Shown: in pieces, positions 44,775 to 54,251 of the stretch
Numbering within the stretch: the stretch's first letter is position 1
How the letters are laid out: the number at the start of each line of letters is the position of its first letter
Source: Nectonema munidae
Taxonomy: Eukaryota > Nematomorpha > Nectonematoida > Nectonematidae
NCBI GenBank assembly: GCA_030549495.1
Contig: JAUIRK010001034.1
Coordinates: 1,054,001-1,118,000 of the forward strand
Direction of reading: 5' to 3'
DNA length: 64,000 bases
Made by a program: the position numbers and the translations under genes
Notes under the pieces: generated by a model
The model's input: only the letters and a program-made list of their open reading frames with translations
The model's database searches: none
Told to the model about the DNA's origin: nothing

Positions 44775-47700
44775 CTAAACACGGATGTTGGTAGTTTTAG
44801 CGCACTTAAATGTCAAAAGTCTCGAAGCAATGTATTTCCATATTCATGAGCGCAGTAGGGTAGCAAGGAAATTGGAAAATAAGCTAAGGTTTTGTATAAA
44901 TTTTTTCATAGATTGTAGTAGTTTAAAAATGTTTCGAATCCTCTTGATTTAATATATTTTATAGTTTAAGCACAAATATGCACTACGCTCAAGATAGAAT
45001 AAAAATTTTCAAAACATGAGCTTCACGAGGTTTAAATTTACTCTTATCCGCGATGCTTGCACATTAGTGGCAAACGAAAATTTTTTTCAAGACTGAATTG
45101 TGCTCAAATATGAAAGCGAGTATCTAAAGCAGTGGCGTAGCCAGAGCGAAGTACATGGGGGGGGGGGCACAAAATATAGGCTTATATTTAAAAATCTGAA
45201 TCACCCTGATTAAGTTTTTAACCCTATCAGTGACGAGGGGGCTATTTTAGCCCCCCCCCCTCAACTAAAATTTCTCTTGTACCAGATTGACTACATCTTT
45301 TGCTACCATACTTCGTGACATTTCCTAAAATTCATTTTCATGGCAGTTGAATCATCTTTTCATGTCTAAATCTGTCAATCAAAATTAAAAGTTAAACTTT
45401 TTCAGCAAAATTCTGACAGTATCTCTAGTTAAGCGTATAACCTTGGTTCTATATTATATACTCGTTTGAAAATTTATAAATATATACAGTTTTGAACACA
45501 TAACACTTTATTGTTTAAATTTTTTCAAAATCATGGTTACTTTTTGGGAAATGTCAATCAAAATTTTGATTGATGAGAATATATATCTAATAAAATATAC
45601 CTTCAAATTTTACATGATATATTTTTTTATATCAAATCGGGCATACTGATTTCATTTTTGGAATTTAGAAATTGAAAATACATATAAGTGTGTAACAAAC
45701 CTGCGGTTTACTTCTAAAATCTGTCTCTGAAAACATTCATTCAAATTTTACATGGAATATACACATTATTATAACAAATCAACAATCGCAATTTCATTTA
45801 TAAATTCTTTTTGCATTTAGAATTTGAAAATGCTAATCAATGTAAAACAAATTTGCGGTTTATTTTTAAAATCTGTCTCCGAGAACATTAATTAAAATTT
45901 TACATGAAATATACACGCTTTTATAAAAAATCAACAATGCCTATTTCATTTATGGATTGTTTTTGCATTTAGAATTTGAAAATATTTATAAGTGTGAAAC
46001 AAAGTTGCGGTTTATTTCTAAAATGTCTTCGAGAACATTCATTAAAATTTTACATGAAATATACACATTTTCATATCAAATCAACAATGCCAATTTCATT
46101 TATAGATTCAAAACAATTGAATTCTGCTTTCTCAAATATGATAAAATTATAAGATTTCGCTTTCGTTCATGGAGCATTGATGATCTTTGTTCAGACAAAA
46201 TGCGCTTCAAAAAAGAAACAAACAACTAAGATAAACTCACTAGCAGATCGTCTGCCTTAATTCTTCTGCAAAGCAAAAGGGAACAATGGTCTTAAATGGG
46301 TACCAAAATGAATCAAATTTACGTCAAAGTATCCCAAATGCAGTATCAAACAATAGATTTTTAAATGATATATATGTATATGTATGTATATATATAAATT
46401 TATATATAAAATTTTTCGCATAAACTTCTTCAAACGTGTTTTCAAATGATTGCGATGAAGTGGAATTTTCATCTAGAGATGGTCTTTCGATTTGGTTATC
46501 GTTTTTTCAACTCACTAATTGTCTGACATTCATTTTTTTTGTGAACTTTAATTTTGATTGATCTTTGGAAAATCCAGCCTTTTTAATACTTTTGTTATAA
46601 CTAGGCATTTTTTCTTTATATAGGGTTGCGAACTCTATAAAATTTAAATAAAGGTCTATATGTATACATATATATTTACTTTTTAACAATTTATTAATGC
46701 ATAATTAAATTATCACAAAATCAAAAATTTAATATCATAATTTCAGATTTTATTTTTTGTCAAGGATGGTGTCCCTATCTTCGTCTACTCAAATATTATA
46801 CTTTCCCGAAAAATTGCGTCCAAATTTGAAAATTTTGAATGTTCGATCAACCAAAAAATATACAGAATAAAATATTTTCCGAGATTTTAAATACCAAATC
46901 GATAAATGAGCCATCTCCAGTTTTCACACGATTTGTACTTCTCGAGATATTTTAGCTCAAAATTTCAACATAGAAATTTCCTATATACCCAAAATTTTGC
47001 CAGTACTGTATATTTGAAAAAAAAATTTTTGCGTATGCTAAATAGTATACATATCAGCGTAGTCTTTGTTTTAAGTTTAAATGACAAAAACATATTTACG
47101 TAAATATATAAATCTACGTTCCTGAATCACAATTTTTGACGATGCCATAACTCAAATATATATTATTATATAACCCATAACTATTATATAAATACATTAT
47201 TGAATTTCAAAATTTTAAAAACGTCTAAATTTCAAATTTAAATAAATAATTTAAAATTTTAAAAAGGTAAAAAAATTTTAAAAATGGAAAAATTCTAATT
47301 TAATTTAGAATTATATTATTTAGAAAATTACTTGAGAGGTTGAGAAGGATTTAATATGCTGCTTCAAATATATTCAGATAAATTGTATATTTTCAAATAT
47401 AGAACCTCATTCAAGATAAATTGCAAAATTATCCGAAAAAATGTCTTAACTAATTGAAAATATAATAGTGATAAAAGAATAACTTCCAAAAACAACGTGT
47501 TGTTGTTGTTCGTTACTCTTCAGATCTTTTGAAATACCTTTGATAAAAAACCTAGGTTTTAATGTTTTATTGGGAACAATATCAAAACTATTTTTAATAG
47601 CATTGATGATAGTATTTTGTTCCTTATTATTATTATCAACTTTAAGGAAGCTGTTCCATTATTCTTTACTTTTATATCTAATACTTGTAGATTGTTTTCT

Positions 47701-50104
47701 TTAAGATTAATTTTAGAAACAATGTCTTTTTTCAACTCGATAATTTTTGCTTTGTTAGGCTTGACAATGTTAGTTTTGATATTAATAGAATTAACTATAT
47801 GATCAACACTTTCAGCCCGTCCCTCTCTTTTACTAATTATATTGGAATAAGTTTTGACACATTTATCTGGTTTTTCCAGTGCTTTATAATTCGATAATAA
47901 TAAAGACATTTTGTCTATGAAAACATCTTTCACATCTGATAAGATATCCTTAACAATACTCGCCTAACTTCCCCTATTTTGTTTAAATAATGACCCTCTA
48001 TATTTTTTAAGGCTGTAACCAAATCACTATTATAAATAGCATCATTCGGCTTAGCACGTTTAGCAATTGGACAATCTACGACAAATAAAATTAAAGCAAA
48101 GGTAGCTTACTAACACAATGAAAGATAAAAATATAACAAAATGAAAAGGGAATGTAAAAAAATAAAATGAGTTAATAACTATTAAAAGGTTAATTAAAGG
48201 TCAGGGAACGCAATCAATTCAGCAATTTTTTTTTCAATTGTTTGTTGTATATAAGTGTAAAAAAAATTTAGGAAAATATATCGAAAAAATATAATGGAAA
48301 ACATCTCATCGAAAATGTCTAGTTTAAAAAATCGAAAACATAATTGCCAAAGAAATTATAATGGTAAAATTATTACGCTAATTCTAACCCTAACCATGAA
48401 ATTCAAGTATAAAAAGTTAAATTTTTATTTTCAAGGTACATGGGGGGGGGGGGCACACCAAGGTACATGAGGGGGCACGGCCCCTCAGGCCCCAGCTTAG
48501 CTACGCCTCTGATCTAAAGTCTGAAATTTGGCAGAATCAATGTATTTGTAAAAAGTGCTTTTGATAAAAATAGAAATTCTCTGTTTCGTATAAGAACTAG
48601 TTTATATTTAATCTAGTTCTTCTTTATCTTAACAAAATATCTTTACAATTTACATTGAAAATTTAAGAATTTTTTTTATTAACTTTAATAAAAAATACAT
48701 ATTTTTTTAAAGGGTTTTTTCATAATTATTTTTTTAGGTCAATATTTTTTTCATTTGGGCTATTTTTAATATTAGTCAATAATTAGAAAATTTTAGGGTC
48801 AGCTTTTAACTTCCCCTACTGATTACAGCCTATATTTTTAGGTCAATTTTTGGAGGATTTATAGGTCAATTTTTGTTGGACCTAGTGATTATATATAAAC
48901 TGATGAATAAATAAGTATTGGGAGCTTGGCAGAGACCATTAAATTACGCCTAAATATGCGCAAACTCCTTTGAAATATCAGTGGTCAAGAAAGGCCATAG
49001 GGGAGACAAAATGCTTTAAAAAGTATCAAATTTACCTGTATTGATATCAACAACTTTAAAAGAGTTAACTGCATATAACTCGCACTTATATATTAATCAT
49101 TAATATTTTTACTCGCTGCGCGAAGCAAAAGAATAGTTTTGTCAAGAATCATCAGTGTAAAAAAATCAAAATAATAAAGGGTTACCATTTGTCAAAGCGA
49201 TTTCAAGCATATGACTATATTTGCACATGGTGTGATTTTCATTTATAACAAATGAGTTTCACAAATGTAAAGAAATGAGCGAAAATTCATACCAAATGCA
49301 CAAATATAAAGTTGCATGTGAAAGAAGGCAGTATTTTGAAGGGGTTTAATTATCAAAATATTTATAAATCAAGATTTTCAAAAGTGTTTTCATCTTATTC
49401 TTATTGTCTTCCTGTGATTGAGGTTGTTGCTCAATCTAGAAAGTTCTCCATCTTTCAGTCAAATCACTAACTCATCACCAATTTTACAAACAAATAACAG
49501 TGAAGCTTGTGACAAACATAATCGCCAAAAACAAGTAGAAAAAAGCTTCTAAAAAGTAGTTATTCGATTTTTCAAAAACTTTCAGTTAAAATGGATTTTT
49601 TTGGGTAAAAAAGTGGATGTATTCTATAAAGGTTTGGCGATTGGTGTGCATAATAAGGAATTATTGTAAAACGTGTATTGAGAGGGTGCAATGAAAACTT
49701 TAATCGCCAAACGCATTCGAAAGTAAGTTTCTTTATCAAGACAATAATTGATAAACAAAAAATAGAAAAATGCGAGTCCCCCAACCTTTTACAACGAACT
49801 AGGAATTGATATCTTTTATTTAAAAAATGAATATTATCCAAACCCATTACAAATATGAAGCTTACGAAGAAAAGAGCAGAGAAGAGACAGGAGAACGCTA
49901 GGAGGAGATACAAACGTCCTCGCTTCACGACCTGCGCCTCGAATGGGGCCCATGGAATCAGATCTGGGAGTGAGTTCATGTCGTGGGTCGGTTTTATCTT
50001 GTATATGGTGTAACCTTCGATCGGTTCGTACAAGCGTCTTTTGCTGAGTGCTCCCGAAGCCTGCACGCTCGGCGCATCGCTCATCAAGCGGGTTGACTTC
50101 AAGC
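44646..50104 (-). CDS. Small single-pass membrane protein, unrecognised; two exons seen
   Basis: Two - strand exons fit together. Exon a (50104-49866) follows a good acceptor (cctgcttcctag) and reads MSDAPSVQASGALSKRRLYE, then PIEGYTIYKIKPTHDMNSLP, DLIPWAPFEAQVVKRGRLYL and LLAFSCLFSALFF. The donor is gtaagc. Exon b (44774-44646) follows tgtttag and reads AYNTDVYFFKFTVFPVNPPH, then PDLLEPYDFTFPEEEDMGEN, PV and stop. Both junctions are phase 0, and 79 codons of exon a are open. The join gives a charged N-terminal segment, one hydrophobic helix (about LYLLLAFSCLFSALFF) and an acidic Pro/Glu-rich tail, near 115 residues from the first Met. Further exons, upstream or in the 5.1-kb intron, cannot be excluded. 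I do not recognise the family. The intron holds a 3.4-kb hAT element. Confidence 0.65.
45222..45425 (+). mobile_element. piggyBac-type terminus nested in the hAT element
   Basis: TTAA (45218-45221) followed by CCCTATCAGTGACGAGGGGG has the form of a piggyBac end next to its TTAA target. The next 200 bases (gtgacatttcctaaaattc, then catggcagttgaatcat, ttcatgtctaaatctgtcaa, cagcaaaattctgaca) are clearly homologous to 63776-64000. Two copies of the same non-autonomous family are therefore present. The right end of this copy was not found. Confidence 0.65.
45600..46115. repeat. 152-bp tandem repeat, about 3.3 copies
   Basis: The landmark (g)catttagaatttgaaaat recurs at 45661, 45813 and 45965, exactly 152 bases apart. 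Each unit includes attttacatg(g/a)aatatacac and gcggtttatttctaaaat. The copies are diverged by substitutions and small indels. The array lies inside the composite hAT element. Confidence 0.85.
47540..48090 (-). pseudogene. LINE ORF1-like relic inside composite hAT
   Basis: The - strand open stretch 47933-47559 reads KTNIVKPNKAKIIELKKDIV, then INLKENNLQVLDIKVKNNGT and ASLKL. This has the style of the nucleic-acid-binding domain of Jockey/CR1-type ORF1 proteins (KxxINPKExxIxVxxVRxTxNGGxL). A second piece at 48085-47960 (DCPIAKRAKPNDAIYNSDLV) may be upstream of it. No zinc knuckles remain, and the assignment is tentative. Confidence 0.4.
48520..49860. other. Intron of the - strand membrane-protein gene; nothing recognised
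   Basis: AT-rich. No exon with good splice sites and no transposase motif was found between the hAT element and exon a. Confidence 0.45.
49866..50104 (-). CDS. Membrane-protein exon a
   Basis: A 239-nt exon bounded by cttcctag and gtaagc. It begins with two bases of a split codon if translation enters from an upstream exon. Alternatively, the internal ATG (MSDAPSV, at about 50084) may be the start, although its context is not a strong initiation site. Confidence 0.65.
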
Positions 50105-50179
50105 CTAGGAAGCAGGATGAATTGTGTTATGAGTGATAAATGTTTATAAAGATCCATTTATATTTTCACAACCGATTTT

Positions 50180-50990
50180 AATTGGCTTTCATCCAACCAA
50201 TCAGTTGTCGATTAGAAATAGAATTTAGAAAAATAACATCCTTATCGAATATGTCATTAATTCTATTGATAAAAACATTATAAAGAGACTGATGAATTAG
50301 TTATTCAAGTTGGTTTAGTAATGGCTGGGAAGAGACCATTCGAATACATGGTGGAGACAAAGTTCATAATTTTAGTGCTTTTATATACATTAAGCAAATT
50401 AATATTAAAATCACCAATGATTAGGTTACTTTTGAATCCAGTAATTATAGATTCCAGAGTAGAAATGAAATTGGAAATGTTAGCTTCTGGTGATCTGTAG
50501 AGAGCTATGATAGAGAATTTACGCAAATCAATGACAAACTCAGAGACAATAAAGTCGGAGCGGTTTGTTTTGCATGTAAGTGTTGAAATCAGTTAAAGTG
50601 TAAGTTTGTAAATAAAAAAAGATACACCAAGGCGAGTTTATAAGCAGTATAACATTTCATTTTTTTAATTAAAAAATTCGGTAGTATTCCGAATTATAGA
50701 TAGCACTATAAATTCAGGTTTAAAGTGTAGTCCATTAAGGAATACTAAAAATTCATCAAAATTAGCAAAAATGCTTCATATGTTCAGGTGTATCACCATT
50801 AGAATTGTTAAAAACTAAATGCTAAATAGAATTTATTTCATCCAAAAAAAACCATTATTAGTCCAAAAACAAATAATTAATTTTATTAACATGCAAATTT
50901 GTATCAGAGAATAAATTAAATTCATAAATATCAGTAGTAATATGAGTCATTTATGATAAATAAAAAAAGTCATTATCGAAAAAATAGTGT
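50180..50990 (-). pseudogene. LINE endonuclease (EEP) domain fragment
   Basis: Reading right to left: NFDEFLVFLNGLHFKPEFIV, LSIIRNTTEFF (a degraded LSETW), RLGVSFFI, then TCKTNRSDFIVSEFVIDLRK, FSIIALYRSPEANISNFIST, SNLIIGDFNINLLN and LFPAITKPT. A worn NVFINRINDIF and SNRQL correspond to the IDNIF and SDH blocks. This is an apurinic-type endonuclease domain of a Jockey/CR1-like LINE ORF2. No reverse transcriptase follows, so it is 3'-truncated, ending about 75 bases from membrane-protein exon a. Confidence 0.72.
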
Positions 50991-52060
50991 GCATGCTGCC
51001 CTACCTATGAAGAAAAACGATACAAAGAATTAGTATAATAGGAATAACTTCATATAATAGATCTAGAAAATATAATTCAACTATTCTCAATAAAATCATA
51101 ATTCTAAATAAATAAATATTATATGATGGATTTATCAATATCTTGTTAAAAACTAAAAGATTACTCCTGATATTAAATAGTTTAATAATTTTAGACATTT
51201 TAAAAATGGAACTTTACTACAATTATAATATATTATTAATTTATTAAAGCTCAAAACAACAATAACATATGCAGTTAAAAATTTAGTTCGCATTGATAGC
51301 AATCAATTAATTTAACATATAATCAACAGGGCAAACATAAGTCAATAGTACCAGTTCCGGTTGGGTGTGTCTAAATTATGCCCATCTCAAAAAAGTTGTG
51401 CCCAGCTCCAGAATTTTACTTTATACATTATCATTCAAATGAATATATTAAGTTTATTTTGGTTAAATTGTTAATTAAAAACTTTTTTCTGTCTTTTTCA
51501 ATACTTTTTTCATAAAACACATATAACTGTTTTTTTAATTATTTTTTTTAATTTATTTAAGAACAATCAATTCTATATATTTTTGAAAATATTTCGCTAA
51601 ATTTCGTTAGTTTAAAATTTAAATCTGAACCTTTTAATCTTACAAAATATTAAATTAATAATTTGATAATTACCGACCAAAAGTTGATACCATGCGTAAG
51701 AGTTTGTTGAATTATGCAGGTAAAGATTGTTTTGAAAAATAAAAGTGGTGCATAAAGTTTTTGAATAGAATGAAGTTCAGATTGTTGAAAAGTTTTTAGC
51801 ATTTAGAAAATGTAATTTCAAAATATTGACTCAAAGGAATTAAAATTCATATTTTGAAAAAAGAGGTCGGGAAATGGCTTCGTATATCTAGTAAAATTAA
51901 TGAGACTAGATTTCTGTTAATTAATTGTGAGTCCAAGATAATACAAGGGCAAATTGTTTTAATAATAGTGTAAGTAAGTTAGTTCTTGGATCCTTTCAGA
52001 TTACGGATAATTTTAGTATTATTTAGTATAATTTTAGATATATTTTATTATATTCTTTTC
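50991..52060. other. No gene recognised
   Basis: AT-rich, non-coding. The 65-codon - strand frame at 51001-51198 is hydrophobic but has no motif. Confidence 0.4.
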
Positions 52061-52268
52061 TTTCTCAATTTTTTCTTCTGCCTTGAATCGCCTGCTTTCT
52101 AATACTATCATTTAGTACTTATCCCTTTTACATATATTTCTCCTCCTGTGTTCTTTTAGTTTATTTCTTTTTTCCTGTACTTATTGTATTCTTTCAAATT
52201 TTTTTTCCTCTTTTCCTATACGTACTATATCTTCTCTTGCTAAAATTTGAACATAAGAGTTCTTTTTC

Positions 52269-53765
52269 ATGGAAGGAGATAGTTGGAACTGGGAATGTTG
52301 CCATAAGAAATCGTCTAAACTTGTTAAATGTGATACGTGCGATAAATGGCTATGTATACATGTCAAAAAATTTGACCCTTTATTGTTCAAAGTTCTTGAT
52401 AAATATAACAAACAAGGATTAAAATGGCACTGTAATAACTGTCGTTATCTTGATTGTAAAAAAGAAGATAAATCTAATTTAGCATTTAATGACTTATTAA
52501 AAGTAGTTAACGAGCTGAAAGAAAAAGTTGATGAACAAAATAAAACTATATTTAATTTAAAGACAAGTTTTGATAATCACATTAAAGGCTCTACTAAACT
52601 AGTACATTCACCATGTGTGATAAATCAAATAAATATTCTCGAGAGTTGTTAACTTCACATAATCAATATCAAAAATCTCCATGGTCTTCATTTACTTATG
52701 CTGATGCATTGAATAAAAGCGATAACAAAAAAAACACCCTATACATTTGAACCTACGTTTTACGTACGGCACGGGACCGAGCGGCGGACGTAAAACGTAG
52801 GATTCGTAAAATCCAGGTTGACCTTTAAATTGACCTACAGCACGAAAATCCTAGCCTGGATCACACATGGTCACACCGTGTACGACGTGAGCGACTATGG
52901 TAGCTAAAGAAGACTACTACAGTGAAGTTGGGTGAATTATTAACCTTTATAAACTTTTTAATACATAAAATCACAAAGAAAAAACGTATTAATAAGGCAT
53001 TTAATGACCAAAAAGATGATGTCATCGATCATTTGGCGAGGACGTAAAATCCAGGGAACGTAAAATCAGGGTACGTAAAACGTAGGTTCTACTAAATCTG
53101 AAACCTTGAAAATAGATGACTTAGCCGAAAAGACATCAGCTCTTTTGAACAATATTTAAGTGACTTCAAACAAAAAGACAAAAAAGTGTATAGACTACGT
53201 TTTCCTTATAAAAAAAGCCTTATTAAAGCTGAAAATTTTTTGAAAAAAGAAGAAGCTCTAAAAATTGTAAGAACCAAGTTATTACTTCCTAAAATTTCTT
53301 TTCTTATTGAACAAAATATTGATAATAATTTGATAATTGAAATGATTAAAAACAAGAATGAAGTCATAAAAAAATGGTTGATGAAGGAAAGGTTTTTGAT
53401 TTCGTTTTTTCCAAAAATATTAAACATGGGAAAAAAATCATTGTGCTTAAAATTGACTCCGAAATATTCTCATTCCTGGATAAGAATAATTTTTCTTAAT
53501 GATGCAAATCATCAAATGTAAGCCTTTTTTCTCATATCTTCAATGTGGCAAGTGTCTCCTTTTCGGACATACTACTACAAATTGTAAAAAAGAAGCGATA
53601 TGTAGATTTTCCTCTTTAGCACACCTCTCCCACACCTGCCCAATTAAAGATGATCGCTCAAAGTATAAATGCTTTACATGCGTTAAAAATGCTGAAGACT
53701 CCACAAATCACTCATCTATGGATTTCCAATGTCCTTATGTTATAAAAGAACTAGAAGAAGAATAA
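52269..53765 (+). pseudogene. LINE ORF1 protein: PHD-like finger, coiled coil, CCHC knuckles; interrupted by a MITE
   Basis: The N-terminal frame (52269-52652) begins MEGDSWNWECCHKKSSKLVK, then CDTCDKWLCIHVKKF and WHCNNC. Cys/His spacing like a PHD finger is known in ORF1 proteins of CR1-like LINEs. A predicted coiled coil (LLKVVNELKEKVDEQNKTIF) follows. The middle (53130-53520) is basic, and the end (53499-53765) has CCHC-type knuckles: CGKCLLFGHTTTNCKKEAIC, then LSHTCPIKDD and CFTC, NHSSMDFQCPYVIKELEEE. A foldback MITE at 52749-53089 splits it, and there are frame changes near 52650, 53150 and 53510. ORF1 binds the element's RNA. No + strand ORF2 follows because a - strand LINE takes over. 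Confidence 0.8.
52749..53089. mobile_element. Foldback MITE with 19-bp perfect inverted ends
   Basis: gaacctacgttttacgtac at 52749-52767 is the exact reverse complement of 53071-53089. Within the 341 bp the motif ACGTAAAA (either strand) recurs about five times (for example gacgtaaaacgtagg, gacgtaaaatccagg and aacgtaaaatcagg), mostly clustered subterminally. CpG and GC content are far above the surroundings. It sits inside the LINE ORF1. There is no clear target duplication and no coding content. Confidence 0.78.
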
Positions 53766-54251
53766 GAAGTTTATTATTATTTTTATAAAGACTGCAAAAA
53801 AACAAGATTTAGGTTCTTCTTACTCGATAATTGCAAGCATTTGACAAGGATTTTGAATTATATGATGAAATATGTAGCGTGGGAATACGATGAGTTTGAA
53901 GAACTTTTTTATGAAATTTATGTGTCAGAAAGCAAAAAAGCCAAATCAGCTGCGAGATAGCTTTCCAACATTTCAATTAAATTAGTAAATAGTAAGCACA
54001 ACATTAGTGGATAGTAAATATAACATAAGCATTTAAAATTATAATATAGATGTAAGAATTGTACAAAAAAGTTTATATTATATATTTTAATTTTACAAAG
54101 TAAACTAAATATATGTAATAATTATACAAAAAGTAGTTTATTATAGGAATATATAATAAAAATTAAAGAAAAAAGACACAAAAATGAATATTTATATATA
54201 TTATATATATGTATAATGGAATAAATGAAGAATTATAAGATAATAAAATTA
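53766..54251. other. Junction between converging LINE pieces
   Basis: The + strand ORF1 ends at 53765. An open stretch continues to about 53960 without recognisable motifs (FEELFYEIYVSESKKAKSAA). From about 53990 to 54251 the sequence is A/T-rich and probably holds the 3' untranslated tail of the - strand LINE. I cannot place the exact boundary between them. Confidence 0.4.

Larger units (their letters stand above)
45130..48511. mobile_element. 3.4-kb composite non-autonomous hAT element with perfect 8-bp duplication
   Basis: The left end CAGTGGCGTAGCCAGAGCG and the right end (reverse complement CAGAGGCGTAGCTAAGCTGG) are flanked by atctaaag at 45122-45129 and 48512-48519. The match is exact, so the insertion is intact as a unit. 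It carries G-runs beside both ends (gtacatggggggggggg and ggtacatgggggggggggg). No hAT transposase is recognisable inside. Instead it contains a piggyBac-type end near 45222, a 152-bp tandem array, and a LINE ORF1-like piece on the - strand. It lies in the intron of the - strand membrane-protein gene. Confidence 0.88.

Noticed and set aside
47617-47802. Hydrophobic + strand ORF
   Set aside because: It is a shadow of the - strand ORF1-like frame in AT-rich sequence.
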